From contig NZ_CP121197.1 in the NCBI RefSeq assembly GCF_029625215.1, positions 2,542,001 through 2,606,000 on the forward strand: a stretch of 64,000 bases of DNA. The letters are read 5' to 3'. The translations under genes and the position numbers were made by a program. The DNA is from Aurantibacillus circumpalustris. Its GTDB lineage: Bacteria; Bacteroidota; Bacteroidia; B-17B0; Aurantibacillaceae. Within the stretch, counting starts at the first letter, position 1. Each line of letters opens with the position of its first letter. The notes beneath the pieces are model-generated. The model was not told the DNA's origin. It did no database searches and saw nothing but the letters and a program-made list of their open reading frames with translations. This document shows, piece by piece, positions 55,252 to 63,094 of this stretch.

Positions 55252-55290
55252 TTGCAAATTTTAAAATGCAATTACTATGACAAATGTCAT
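55252..55290. promoter_or_regulatory. Palindromic operators upstream of the YtxH operon (CRP/FNR-like)
   Basis: ATGACA-AA-TGTCAT (55277-55290) is a perfect 6-2-6 inverted repeat with the TGAC...GTCA shape of CRP/FNR-family sites. TTGCA (55252-55256) and TGCAA (55267-55271) form a second inverted repeat just upstream. They lie 76-114 bases before the YtxH start. No regulator is named by the sequence. Confidence 0.45.
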
Positions 55291-55365
55291 CGCTGAAACC
55301 CTTTGTTCTAGATAACTTCATAATATTAAAGAAAATGATTTATTAACCTTTTAAAACTTAAAAAC

Positions 55366-55602
55366 ATGAGCGATTCAGATTCAAACAACAACATGGGTAA
55401 AATTATTGGTGGAGTAATTATTGGTTTAGCGGCTGGAGCTGCTTTAGGAATTTTATTAGCACCAGATAAAGGAAGTGAAACCCGCAAAAAAATTAACACT
55501 GGTGCCAAAGAATTGGCCGATAATTTAAAAGATAAAGTAATGGAAGGCGTTGATTCTATTAAACAAAAATTTAATGATCACGCAAGAGTAAACCAATCTT
55601 GA
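55366..55602 (+). CDS. YtxH domain protein
   Basis: A 78-residue protein with a glycine/alanine-rich membrane segment (IIGGVIIGLAAGAALGILLAP) followed by the YtxH signature DKGSETRKKI and an amphipathic helix (AKELADNLKDKVMEGVDSIKQKF). YtxH proteins are small stress-linked membrane proteins of unknown mechanism. It is first in a three-gene unit with a holin-like protein and a hypothetical protein (gaps of 32 and 14 bases), an order often seen in Bacteroidota. Confidence 0.92.
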   Translation: MSDSDSNNNMGKIIGGVIIGLAAGAALGILLAPDKGSETRKKINTGAKELADNLKDKVMEGVDSIKQKFNDHARVNQS

Positions 55603-55634
55603 ATTAACGGCCTTAACCCATTTCCTGATTAAAT

Positions 55635-55982
55635 ATGGCAGATCCTAAAATAGAAGAACTCGCAACAAGCGCAAAAGAATATGTTGCTATTCAATATGAT
55701 CTATTGAAGTTACAACTAACTGAAAAAATGTCTGGCATTCTATCAAAAATGATGTCAGACGTGCTTGTTGTCTCTATTAGCGTTATAGCTTTGCTTTTCC
55801 TAAGTGTGGGTTCTGCATTTTATCTATCAATGGTTTTCAAAAGTTACGCGATTGGATTTGGTTTTGTTGGAATTCTTTATACACTAATTGCCTTATTCTT
55901 TTTTGCTATTCGGAAAAGCATACTGCGCCTGCGAATACGAGACAGGCTTATTTTAGAACTATCGAAGGAAGATAAAATTTAA
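55635..55982 (+). CDS. Phage-holin-family-like membrane protein
   Basis: A 115-residue protein with an N-terminal amphipathic helix (IEELATSAKEYVAIQYDLLKL), two membrane helices (about residues 41-63 and 72-95) and a basic tail (AIRKSILRLRIRDRLILEL). It resembles the holin-III-like/DUF1469 proteins that follow YtxH in many genomes. It is not next to phage genes, so a stress-related membrane role is more likely than lysis. Confidence 0.8.
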   Translation: MADPKIEELATSAKEYVAIQYDLLKLQLTEKMSGILSKMMSDVLVVSISVIALLFLSVGSAFYLSMVFKSYAIGFGFVGILYTLIALFFFAIRKSILRLRIRDRLILELSKEDKI

Positions 55983-55996
55983 TTCTGAAAGCTATT

Positions 55997-56398
55997 ATGT
56001 CAAACAAAACTATATCTAATCATATTGAATTAAAAGACAGAATAAGTTATCTTATATCTGAAAGGAAGAAATGCGAGGAAAAACTTCTGATTAATTTGAA
56101 AGATACTGTTGATACAGTTATCCATCCTACAACAATAATTAAACAATCAGCACATGATCTTGCAGCGAGTAAAGACTTTCGTGCAGACGTTCTAAAAATC
56201 GGAATCAACTTAGCTTCCAGTTATCTTATCGGAAAATTAGCAAACACATTGGTTGGTAGTGTTCTTAAAAAAATTACGAATAAAAATTCAAATGAAAAAT
56301 CTAAGGGTTTGTTGGGTTTTATAGGAAATCTTGTGTCTGGAAAAAAGGACAAACAAGGCGGTTTTCTTTCGAAAGCAGTTCCATCACCCATTCATTAA
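55997..56398 (+). CDS. Hypothetical protein of the YtxH operon
   Basis: A 133-residue protein. A charged helical N-terminus (IELKDRISYLISERKKCEEKLLINL) precedes HPTTIIKQSAHDLAAS and a mildly hydrophobic segment (VLKIGINLASSYLIGKLANTLVG), then a basic glycine/lysine tail. It is third in the YtxH-holin unit and probably works with those two at the membrane. I do not recognise a named family. Confidence 0.75.
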   Translation: MSNKTISNHIELKDRISYLISERKKCEEKLLINLKDTVDTVIHPTTIIKQSAHDLAASKDFRADVLKIGINLASSYLIGKLANTLVGSVLKKITNKNSNEKSKGLLGFIGNLVSGKKDKQGGFLSKAVPSPIH

Positions 56399-56442
56399 AT
56401 CTAAGTAGTTTAAAAAATAATTGGAGCTGCTATTACACAGCT

Positions 56443-57057
56443 TTACTTGCTTGTATGCCTTTTAAAAGTGTAACTAAGACCCAGGTAACCAGTAACACCA
56501 ATTGTTTGGCGTGAGCCAGGGTAAGAGGGAGGACTTTGAGTTCCGCGATTAGAACTAATCATTATTGCAGCATTTAGCCCGAAATTAGTTTTAAAGATCT
56601 TTAGATTTATTACCGGACCTATGGCAGCGGTTACAAATAATTTTTTTTCAGTATCATATACTTCCATTCCTGAATTAGCAAGTCCTACCTGCGTTTGTGC
56701 ACCTAACCAACGTAACCCTTTTTTCTTAAAGGGAAAATATTTCACAAAAACATTTGCTTCAAAGGGCGTGTAATTTTGCTCTAGGCCAATATTGTTGCTT
56801 AAATAACCAGCTCCAAACGAAATACCAGTCAGTACTTTTTCGTTAATCCAAAAACCAGATTCTCCATAAAAAACAAAATAAGCAAAGTATTCCTTGCCGG
56901 GACCCTGCATTCCTGAGCCTCGCGCGTTCAGCGAAAGAAATAGACCTTTTTTTAAAGGTGTATCTTTTACCTGTGATTCTTGTGCATTCATTCTGCTTAT
57001 TAATAAAACAAAAATAAGTAGCAGAATTTTTTTAAAATTTTCGGTGAGTGTTTTCAT
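56443..57057 (-). CDS. Outer-membrane beta-barrel protein of unknown function
   Basis: A 204-residue protein. ATG 57057 gives a signal peptide (FKKILLLIFVLLISRMNAQ). The mature chain shows about eight alternating beta strands and ends in an aromatic-rich strand (GVTGYLGLSYTFKR), as in OmpA/OmpW-sized barrels. It is convergent with the YtxH unit and divergent from the ECF sigma operon, sharing a 294-base upstream region that holds two palindromes. Confidence 0.7.
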   Translation of the reverse strand: MKTLTENFKKILLLIFVLLISRMNAQESQVKDTPLKKGLFLSLNARGSGMQGPGKEYFAYFVFYGESGFWINEKVLTGISFGAGYLSNNIGLEQNYTPFEANVFVKYFPFKKKGLRWLGAQTQVGLANSGMEVYDTEKKLFVTAAIGPVINLKIFKTNFGLNAAIMISSNRGTQSPPSYPGSRQTIGVTGYLGLSYTFKRHTSK

Positions 57058-57190
57058 AGCCAAATTTTTTAAAATGTAAGCTGATTAACTTTATACAAAA
57101 TTAGGTGATATTTTAATTAGTGCATTAGTATTTAACAAAACCAGTTTACTACAGGATCTTATAACGAGTGTATTGACGATTTGTTGCTCC

Positions 57191-57228
57191 TTAATTTTAA
57201 ATTAAAATTAATAAGTTGATTATCAACT
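57191..57228. promoter_or_regulatory. Two adjacent palindromes in the divergent region before the sigma operon
   Basis: TTAATTTTA-AAT-TAAAATTAA (57191-57211) and AGTTGAT-T-ATCAACT (57214-57228) are perfect inverted repeats 2 bases apart, between the barrel gene and the ECF sigma gene. They are candidate operator sites. The first is so AT-rich that chance must be considered. Confidence 0.4.
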
Positions 57229-57275
57229 ATTAAATGCGATTCAGATTAAAATCAAAAAATAAATCGATTTAGCCT

Positions 57276-57300
57276 AGGGGTATATACTTTTACTGTTGTC
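57276..57300 (+). promoter_or_regulatory. Shared ECF-type promoter motif, copy A (sigma operon)
   Basis: AGGGGT (57276-57281), 13 bases, GTTGTC (57295-57300), then TTAGTTAT. The same two boxes with the same spacing occur at 60773 and 62213. This copy lies 51 bases before the sigma start and suggests autoregulation. A separate TATCTTTG sits at 57342-57349, only 2 bases before the ATG. Confidence 0.7.
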
Positions 57301-57351
57301 TTAGTTATGTTCTATGAGGTATGATTATTTAATTGAAACCTTATCTTTGCG

Positions 57352-57942
57352 ATGAAAATTCGTAAAAAGGTGCAGTTAAACGAGCAGGAATATTGGCAAA
57401 ACGTCAGCCGGGGCGATAAAAAAGCGTTTGAACAGTTGTTCAACACGCATTATCAACCTTTGTGTAATTACGCCTACTCATTACTTAAAGACATAGACGA
57501 AGCAGAAGAGGTGGTACAGAATACTTTTTTTAACGTATGGAGTAAAAGGGAAACCTTACAAATTACAACATCGTTCAAATCATACATTTATCGTGCTGTG
57601 CATAACGATAGTTTGAATAAGATTAAGCACGGTAAGGTAAAAGCTAGTTATGCTACGGATTATAAGAGCTCTATGTCTGGAGGGTTTGATAGCAGCTCAC
57701 AAATTTTAGAAGCAAAAGAATTAGGAAAACAAATTAACGAAGCCATCGCTTCTTTACCCGAACAATGTGGAAATGTATTTAAGTTGAGCCGTTTTGAAAA
57801 TTTAAAATATTCGGAAATAGCAGAGCAATTAGAAATCTCGGTAAAAACCGTTGAAAACCACATGGGCAAAGCTTTGAAGATATTACGTTCTCAGTTAAAA
57901 GATTATTTACCGCTTGTAGCTTGGTTATTCTTTATAAATTAA
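57352..57942 (+). CDS. ECF-type RNA polymerase sigma-70 factor
   Basis: A 196-residue ECF sigma factor. Region 2 covers about residues 28-92 (FEQLFNTHYQPLCNYAYSLL, DEAEEVVQNTFFNVW). Region 4 covers about 130-185 (SLPEQCGNVFKLSRFENLKY, then SEIAEQLEISVKTVENHM). The chain ends with a short hydrophobic piece (LPLVAWLFFIN). It directs polymerase to a specific regulon, here probably the AGGGGT-N13-GTTGTC sites. The FecR gene starts 1 base after the stop, as expected for a coupled sigma/anti-sigma pair. Confidence 0.95.
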   Translation: MKIRKKVQLNEQEYWQNVSRGDKKAFEQLFNTHYQPLCNYAYSLLKDIDEAEEVVQNTFFNVWSKRETLQITTSFKSYIYRAVHNDSLNKIKHGKVKASYATDYKSSMSGGFDSSSQILEAKELGKQINEAIASLPEQCGNVFKLSRFENLKYSEIAEQLEISVKTVENHMGKALKILRSQLKDYLPLVAWLFFIN

Positions 57943-57943
57943 A

Positions 57944-58954
57944 ATGGACAAAGGTTTAGAAAATATAGATGATTTGATTGCTAAATTTCTTTCTGGTGAG
58001 GCCGGTAAAGAGGAGAGTAATCAGCTTGAAGCCTGGATGGAGAGCGATCCCGAGAATCGGGTATATTTTGAGGACGCAAAAAAAATGTTTGCTCAAATAG
58101 ACAATTTTAAAATTGCACATCGGGTAAACACAGTTAAGGCATGGGAAAAACTGAATGAGAGAATTTCTTCTGAAACCGAAGCCCAAGAAGAATCAAAAAT
58201 TATTCCATTATTTAGGCGTTCGTCTTTTTTCAGATCCGCCGCTTCCCTGCTTTTAATTACAGCACTTGCCTTACTCGTAAATTATTTTTTAGGCAATTCA
58301 AGTCCTGATCCAACTGTACTTACTGCTACAAGCCAAGTGCTTGATAAAAAATTACCAGATGGGTCAACTGTCACAATCAATAAAAATTCAGAAATAGCCT
58401 ACGTGATGCATGATAAGGTGCGTGAGGTAAAGCTTAAGGGTGAAGCGTTTTTCGAGGTTGTGCATAATGAAGAGGCTCCATTTGAAATAATGATTGACGA
58501 CATCATAATAAAAGATATTGGCACATCGTTTAATGTGAAAGCCTTTCCTGAAAGTAATACCATTGAAGTTTTAGTAGAAAGTGGAGAAGTGTATTTTTAT
58601 TCGACATCGCAGAAAGGTGTTAATTTGGTTAAAGGCGAAAAGGCTACCTATAACAAAACAACAAAACAATTTGTGAAATTAACTCCGAGTCCGACTGAAA
58701 ACATAGCGAGTTATAAATCGAAAGTATTTTATTTTAAAGGAAATATTTTACGTGAGGTTGTTAATCAAGTTAACGAAGTATATGGAAGCAGTATTGTTTT
58801 AGGAGATCCCCGTCTGGGTAATTGCAGATTGTCAACCATGTTTCATGATGCACCATTGGATACTATAGTAGAAATTATTTCAGAAACCCTTGATTTAAAA
58901 ATAGAACGCAAAGGAGAAAAAATAATTTTGAATGGAACTCCCTGCGCTGAATAA
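57944..58954 (+). CDS. FecR family anti-sigma factor
   Basis: A 336-residue inner-membrane protein. The cytoplasmic anti-sigma part covers residues 1-90 (LIAKFLSGEAGKEESNQLEAW). One membrane helix lies at about 96-116 (FRSAASLLLITALALLVNYFLG). A periplasmic FecR domain covers about 120-225 (KLPDGSTVTINKNSEI, VKLKGEAFFEVVHN, DIGTSFNVKAFPES). A C-terminal DUF4974 domain covers about 262-330 (FYFKGNILREVVNQVNEVYG). In this class the FecR protein holds the sigma factor until an outer-membrane partner signals through the periplasm. It is followed after 2 bases by an STN-domain gene, the expected partner. Confidence 0.95.
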   Translation: MDKGLENIDDLIAKFLSGEAGKEESNQLEAWMESDPENRVYFEDAKKMFAQIDNFKIAHRVNTVKAWEKLNERISSETEAQEESKIIPLFRRSSFFRSAASLLLITALALLVNYFLGNSSPDPTVLTATSQVLDKKLPDGSTVTINKNSEIAYVMHDKVREVKLKGEAFFEVVHNEEAPFEIMIDDIIIKDIGTSFNVKAFPESNTIEVLVESGEVYFYSTSQKGVNLVKGEKATYNKTTKQFVKLTPSPTENIASYKSKVFYFKGNILREVVNQVNEVYGSSIVLGDPRLGNCRLSTMFHDAPLDTIVEIISETLDLKIERKGEKIILNGTPCAE

Positions 58955-58956
58955 GC

Positions 58957-60771
58957 ATGAAAAAAATTGTATGCATCTTCTTGTTTGTTTTTTGTTGCAA
59001 ACATATTTCGGCAATTGTACCCGCTCTTGAGCGTGAAGTAAATCTTTTTTTAAATAATGAATCATTTGGAAATGTTCTAATAAAAATTCAAGAACAAACC
59101 GGATTAATTTTCTCATATAAACCGAGTATAGTAAAGGGAATTGGACTAATTACTTTAAATCTTAGTCACAAGTCTGTGCGCGAAGCCTTAGCACTTATGC
59201 TTCCTAAATCGGTTACTTATAAAGCGAAAAATAACTACATCATCTTAAAAGAAAAACCTGTTGAAGTAAATCCAAAAAAAACAGAAATAAGTGGTTACGT
59301 TATTGACAAAGAAACTGAGAAAAAAGTAGCAAACGTTACCATTTACGATAAAGAAAGTTTGCAGTCTGTTAACACCGATGAATACGGGTATTATTCAATT
59401 AGTCTTCCTAGCAACAATGATAAAATAAGCGTCAACAAAGAAAATTATAAGGATACAATTTTTTCCCTCGTTAATGTAAAAGAAAATAAACTGAATAATA
59501 TTACCATGGTTCCTGTGAACGATTCTGTTCGCAAAAACGATTCACTAGTTTGGAAAGATAAATTTCGTGACATTGGTCTTTATACAAGTAACGTGTATAA
59601 GAAAATAAAAGGTTTTGTAAATACAATAAATGTCCGCGATACTATTGAACGCAATTTTCAGGTTTCTCTTATTCCTTTTGTAGGGACAAATCGTAAGTTA
59701 TCTGGAAACGTTGTAAACAGAACATCATTCAATATTTTGGGTGGAGTAGCTAAAGGGTCCCATGGTATTGAAGTGGGTGGGCTGTTTAATATTGACCGCA
59801 ACACTGTAAAAGGTTTTCAAATTGCAGGTTTATTTAACATTGTTGGAGATTCGGTTAAAGGCGCACAGGCTGCTGGAGTTTTTAATATTACAGGAAAATC
59901 AGCAGCAGGTTTGCAAGTGGCAATGTTAATGAATGTAAATGCGGGAACACAAAAAGGTGTTCAGTTTGCTGGTTTGATGAACCTGAATAGCAAAAGTTCA
60001 AACGGCATAAGTGTTGCTGGTTTAATGAATATTACAGGAACGGCAAAGGGACTTCAAGCATCATTTATGGGCAATATAAATGATACACTTAAAGGGGCTG
60101 CGTTGTCTTCGGTTTTTAATGTAACAGATTATGGTATAAATAGTATTCAGATTTCAAATGGATTTAATAAACAAAATCATGGCTCAAGTCTGTTACAAGT
60201 GGCAGCACTTTTTAACTCCACTAATTATTTAAAAGGAATTCAAATTGCGCCATTTAATTTTGCAGACTCAGCAGTTGGTGTACCTGTTGGTTTATTTAGT
60301 TTTGTAAAAAAGGGTGTTCATCAAATTGAATTAAGTGCTGATGAGTTGTTTACCTTAAATCTTTCTTTCCGTTCAGGTGTACCACATTTTTATAATATTT
60401 TTAGTATTGGATACGAGCCCGGTTCAGACTTAAAATTGTGGCAATTGGGTTACGGTGTAGGAACCTCGTTTAAAATCAAAAAGAAATTACGAAGTGATAT
60501 TACCGTTACCATGCACCATATTAGTGCTGGTGATTTTTATTTTGCAACAAATGATATTTATAAAGCATATTTAGGATTAGAATATAAGTTTGGAAAAAAG
60601 TTTTCTATTGCTGGTGGTCCAACATTTAATGTGTTGAGGAGCGACGCGCTTTTACCTGATTATCCTGTTTATCAGAACATCAGCCCTAATTATTTATTTG
60701 ATCAAACTAACTCCAACAATTTTAATTTAAAAGGTTGGATAGGTGGTCGACTCGCATTAAGATTTTTGTAA
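58957..60771 (+). CDS. STN and regulatory domain protein fused to LA_2272-type surface repeats
   Basis: A 604-residue outer-membrane protein with a signal peptide (ending HISA). The STN (secretin/TonB short N-terminal) domain covers about residues 27-98 (FGNVLIKIQEQTGLIFSYKP to NNYIILKEK). A CarboxypepD_reg-like domain covers about 109-185 (ISGYVIDKETEKKVANVTIY). From about 240 the chain holds LA_2272-type repeats (GFQIAGLFNIVGDSVKGAQ, GVQFAGLMNLNSKSSNGISVAGLMNI, written here as two pieces), then a barrel-like C-terminus ending WIGGRLALRFL. STN domains usually contact FecR from TonB receptors. Here no plug or TonB barrel is present. It lies 2 bases after fecR. Confidence 0.85.
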   Translation: MKKIVCIFLFVFCCKHISAIVPALEREVNLFLNNESFGNVLIKIQEQTGLIFSYKPSIVKGIGLITLNLSHKSVREALALMLPKSVTYKAKNNYIILKEKPVEVNPKKTEISGYVIDKETEKKVANVTIYDKESLQSVNTDEYGYYSISLPSNNDKISVNKENYKDTIFSLVNVKENKLNNITMVPVNDSVRKNDSLVWKDKFRDIGLYTSNVYKKIKGFVNTINVRDTIERNFQVSLIPFVGTNRKLSGNVVNRTSFNILGGVAKGSHGIEVGGLFNIDRNTVKGFQIAGLFNIVGDSVKGAQAAGVFNITGKSAAGLQVAMLMNVNAGTQKGVQFAGLMNLNSKSSNGISVAGLMNITGTAKGLQASFMGNINDTLKGAALSSVFNVTDYGINSIQISNGFNKQNHGSSLLQVAALFNSTNYLKGIQIAPFNFADSAVGVPVGLFSFVKKGVHQIELSADELFTLNLSFRSGVPHFYNIFSIGYEPGSDLKLWQLGYGVGTSFKIKKKLRSDITVTMHHISAGDFYFATNDIYKAYLGLEYKFGKKFSIAGGPTFNVLRSDALLPDYPVYQNISPNYLFDQTNSNNFNLKGWIGGRLALRFL

Positions 60772-60772
60772 T

Positions 60773-60797
60773 AGGGGTATTCTTCTTTTATGTTGTC
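60773..60797 (+). promoter_or_regulatory. Shared ECF-type promoter motif, copy B (second LA_2272 gene)
   Basis: AGGGGT (60773-60778), 13 bases, GTTGTC (60792-60797), then ATAGATATAGACAAC. It starts 2 bases after the previous stop and lies 23 bases before ATG 60821, giving this gene its own start point. GTTGTC and GACAAC also form an inverted repeat here. Confidence 0.7.
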
Positions 60798-60820
60798 ATA
60801 GATATAGACAACATAAAAAC

Positions 60821-61957
60821 ATGAAAAAGATAACAATAATTCTTGGAGCTCTAATCTTAACGGCTTCATTAAAATCGCAAACGGATTCGATCAAAGTAAA
60901 GTTAGAAGAATCTGAAAATGTAAAACCTTTCCAATTTACATTTGTTTCACCAGTTGGTACTAATGGAATAGCTTGTTTTAAAACGACAAACCGAGTTTCT
61001 CTTAATGTATTAGTAGGAGTTGCCAAAGAACTAAGAGGATTTGAAGCAGGTGGAATTGCTAACGTGATTCTTAAAGATATGGAGGGAGCGCAATTTGCCG
61101 GCGTTGCAAATGTGGTATTAGGTAATGTGCATGGTGGCCAGTTCGCTTCTTATTTTAATTACTGCGGCAAAGATTTTAGAGGTGTGGCTATTGCAGGTGT
61201 TGGGAATGTAAATTTAGGTGGGATGCACGGAACTCAAGTAGCAATGAGCTTTAATTTCAACAGAAAAGGCGGCAGTGGTTCGCAAATTGCCGGTTACACG
61301 AACGTTACGTTAGGTAATTTTAAAGGCGTTCAAATATCTTCAGCAGCAAATATAGTTGTAGGCGATATTAAAGGAGCGCAAATATGCGCTGGTGTAAACG
61401 TCGCTAAAAAGGTTAAAGGTGTTCAGATAGGTTTCGTAAACATTGCCGACTCCGTTGATGGAGCGACGATTGGTTTTTTAAATATTGTAAGAAAAGGAAA
61501 ACACCAAATTGAAATTTCTGGCGATGAATTATTTTACGCGAATCTATCTTTTAGAACAGGGTCAAATGCATTCTATAATGTTTTTACCACGGGTTTCAGA
61601 CCTGGATCTAAAGACAATATATGGCATTTTGGGTATGGTGCAGGAACTTCTTTTAAAATTAAAAATAAATTGTCAGGGGATCTAGCTCTAACTATACAGC
61701 ATCTTAGTTTCGGGGGATTTTATTGGGGTACCAGCGAAATTATGCGTTTGTATATTGGAGTAGAATACAAATTAGCTAAAAAAGTAGCCATTGCAATCGG
61801 ACCAACACTGAACATGTATGTTTCAGATGTTCTACTTAAAGATTCGAAAACAAACACCGAAAATGTTCTTCCATACCATAGTTACAATTATACTAACTCA
61901 CAAGATTTTAATTTAAAAGGTTGGGTTGGGGGAAGAATCGCTTTGCGGTTTTTGTAA
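60821..61957 (+). CDS. LA_2272 family surface-repeat protein
   Basis: A 378-residue secreted protein, a paralogue of the last 370 residues of its upstream neighbour without the STN and regulatory domains. A signal peptide (IILGALILTASLKSQ) is followed by FVSPVGTNGIACFKTTNRVSLNVL, repeats such as GAQFAGVANVVLGNVHGGQFA, and the barrel-like end (NLKGWVGGRIALRFL). LA_2272 repeats are known from surface proteins of several phyla; the function is unknown. A copy of the ECF motif lies directly upstream and a terminator follows. Confidence 0.85.
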   Translation: MKKITIILGALILTASLKSQTDSIKVKLEESENVKPFQFTFVSPVGTNGIACFKTTNRVSLNVLVGVAKELRGFEAGGIANVILKDMEGAQFAGVANVVLGNVHGGQFASYFNYCGKDFRGVAIAGVGNVNLGGMHGTQVAMSFNFNRKGGSGSQIAGYTNVTLGNFKGVQISSAANIVVGDIKGAQICAGVNVAKKVKGVQIGFVNIADSVDGATIGFLNIVRKGKHQIEISGDELFYANLSFRTGSNAFYNVFTTGFRPGSKDNIWHFGYGAGTSFKIKNKLSGDLALTIQHLSFGGFYWGTSEIMRLYIGVEYKLAKKVAIAIGPTLNMYVSDVLLKDSKTNTENVLPYHSYNYTNSQDFNLKGWVGGRIALRFL

Positions 61958-61985
61958 TCGATAAAAAGAAATCAAATTAATTGCT

Positions 61986-62024
61986 AATGACTTGGAGAAA
62001 ATATTTCCGAGTCATTTTTATTTT
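61986..62024 (+). terminator. Rho-independent terminator after the LA_2272 gene
   Basis: AATGACTTGGA (61986-61996) pairs with TCCGAGTCATT (62006-62016) over 11 positions with one G-U pair, closing a 9-base loop. TTTTTATTTT follows. Confidence 0.88.
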
Positions 62025-62212
62025 AAGAAATCAGGTTGAATATCTACGTTATTATTTCGTAGAAATATTTGAGGCAAAACAAATAAAAACCTAGTACCTT
62101 AGTAAAAAAGTAAATCTATTTTGAGCCGCACGTTATATATCCATTGCCCTATTTGCTAAATGTATGTATGAATGTGGCTTTACATTTTTTTTATAAAATA
62201 ATTTTTAAAAAT
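62025..62212. other. Non-coding stretch before the head-GIN gene
   Basis: AT-rich, no ORF of note. CTACG and CGTAG near 62050-62065 form a short hairpin. Nothing else was recognised until the ECF-type motif at 62213. Confidence 0.4.
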
Positions 62213-62237
62213 AGGGGTTGTTTGTGTGTGAGTTGTC
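62213..62237 (+). promoter_or_regulatory. Shared ECF-type promoter motif, copy C (head-GIN gene)
   Basis: AGGGGT (62213-62218), 13 bases, GTTGTC (62232-62237), then TTAGGTATAGATAACA. It lies 35 bases before ATG 62273. The downstream TAGnTATAGA wording is shared with copy B. Confidence 0.7.
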
Positions 62238-62272
62238 TTAGGTATAGATAACACAAAAAAATAAAACAAAAT

Positions 62273-62998
62273 ATGAAAACGCTAAAATTAATTTCCAGTC
62301 TAGTAATCTTAAGTATATTTTTTCAATCATGCCAAAAAGGTGGGCCATGGGGGATTATGGGTAAAGGTGACAATATCACCGAAACAAAAGACATAGGTGA
62401 ATTTGATAGAGTTCATTTATCTATAGATGCTGATGTTTTTTATACGCAAGATTCCGTCTATAAAGTTGAAGTCTCAGCTCAATCAAATATTCTGGCAGTT
62501 CTATCGACTGAAGTGAAAAGTGGTGTTCTTACTTTTGATTTTAAAAGAAATGTCTGGGATCATGAAAAGATAAAAATTACAGTTCACTCTCCTCGAATAA
62601 ATGAAATAAACATAAGCGGAAGTGGTAATGTGACAACGCAAAACGCAATAACTACAAATGATTTAGAACTAAGTATAAGCGGTTCGGGGAGTGTTTATAT
62701 TGCGTCATTAAACGCTGTTAGTTTAAAGGCGGATATTAGTGGCAGTGGGGATGTTACAATCTATAGCGGTTCTCTCATCAGTCAAAATCTTTCTTTAAGT
62801 GGCTTTGGAAAAATTGACGCTGAAAATATTATGGCGAAAATTTGTACTGCTGATATCAGTGGATCGGGTGATATTACAGTTAATGTTTCTGATAATTTGA
62901 ATGCAACTATTTCTGGAAGCGGAAATATTAGTTATAAAGGTAATCCAACTCTTGAGGTTGATATTAGTGGCTCTGGTAAGCTTGTCAAGATAAATTAA
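62273..62998 (+). CDS. Head-GIN (DUF2807) domain lipoprotein
   Basis: A 241-residue protein with a lipoprotein signal peptide (LVILSIFFQSC, acylated Cys near residue 20). A DUF2807/head-GIN domain follows, made of regular beta-helix turns repeating SGSG: NISGSGNV, SISGSGSV, DISGSGDV, DISGSGDI, TISGSGNI, DISGSGKL. The family is often encoded with sigma/anti-sigma genes in Bacteroidota and is assumed to act in the cell envelope. It has its own copy of the ECF-type motif and probably belongs to that regulon. Confidence 0.92.
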   Translation: MKTLKLISSLVILSIFFQSCQKGGPWGIMGKGDNITETKDIGEFDRVHLSIDADVFYTQDSVYKVEVSAQSNILAVLSTEVKSGVLTFDFKRNVWDHEKIKITVHSPRINEINISGSGNVTTQNAITTNDLELSISGSGSVYIASLNAVSLKADISGSGDVTIYSGSLISQNLSLSGFGKIDAENIMAKICTADISGSGDITVNVSDNLNATISGSGNISYKGNPTLEVDISGSGKLVKIN

Positions 62999-63029
62999 TC
63001 CATAAAATAAGTAATAAATAAAATAACGT

Positions 63030-63056
63030 TGATCGTAATTTAAAAGTTAACGATCA
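63030..63056. other. Inverted repeat between the head-GIN and receptor genes
   Basis: TGATCGT (63030-63036) and ACGATCA (63050-63056) are perfect complements around a 13-base AT loop, with no T tract after them. It may be an operator or a transcript-processing hairpin ahead of the receptor gene. Confidence 0.4.
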
Positions 63057-63094
63057 GTGTAAGGGATGAATTATGCCCAATAAAAAGTAAAACT

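Noticed and set aside
55635-55982. Phage lysis holin
   Set aside because: The gene lies in a YtxH stress operon with no endolysin or phage genes nearby. The resemblance reflects a family name only.
1643-63094. tRNA or rRNA genes in intergenic regions
   Set aside because: I scanned the gaps for cloverleaf-like arms and the GTTCRA T-loop pattern and saw no convincing case. A covariance-model search would settle it.
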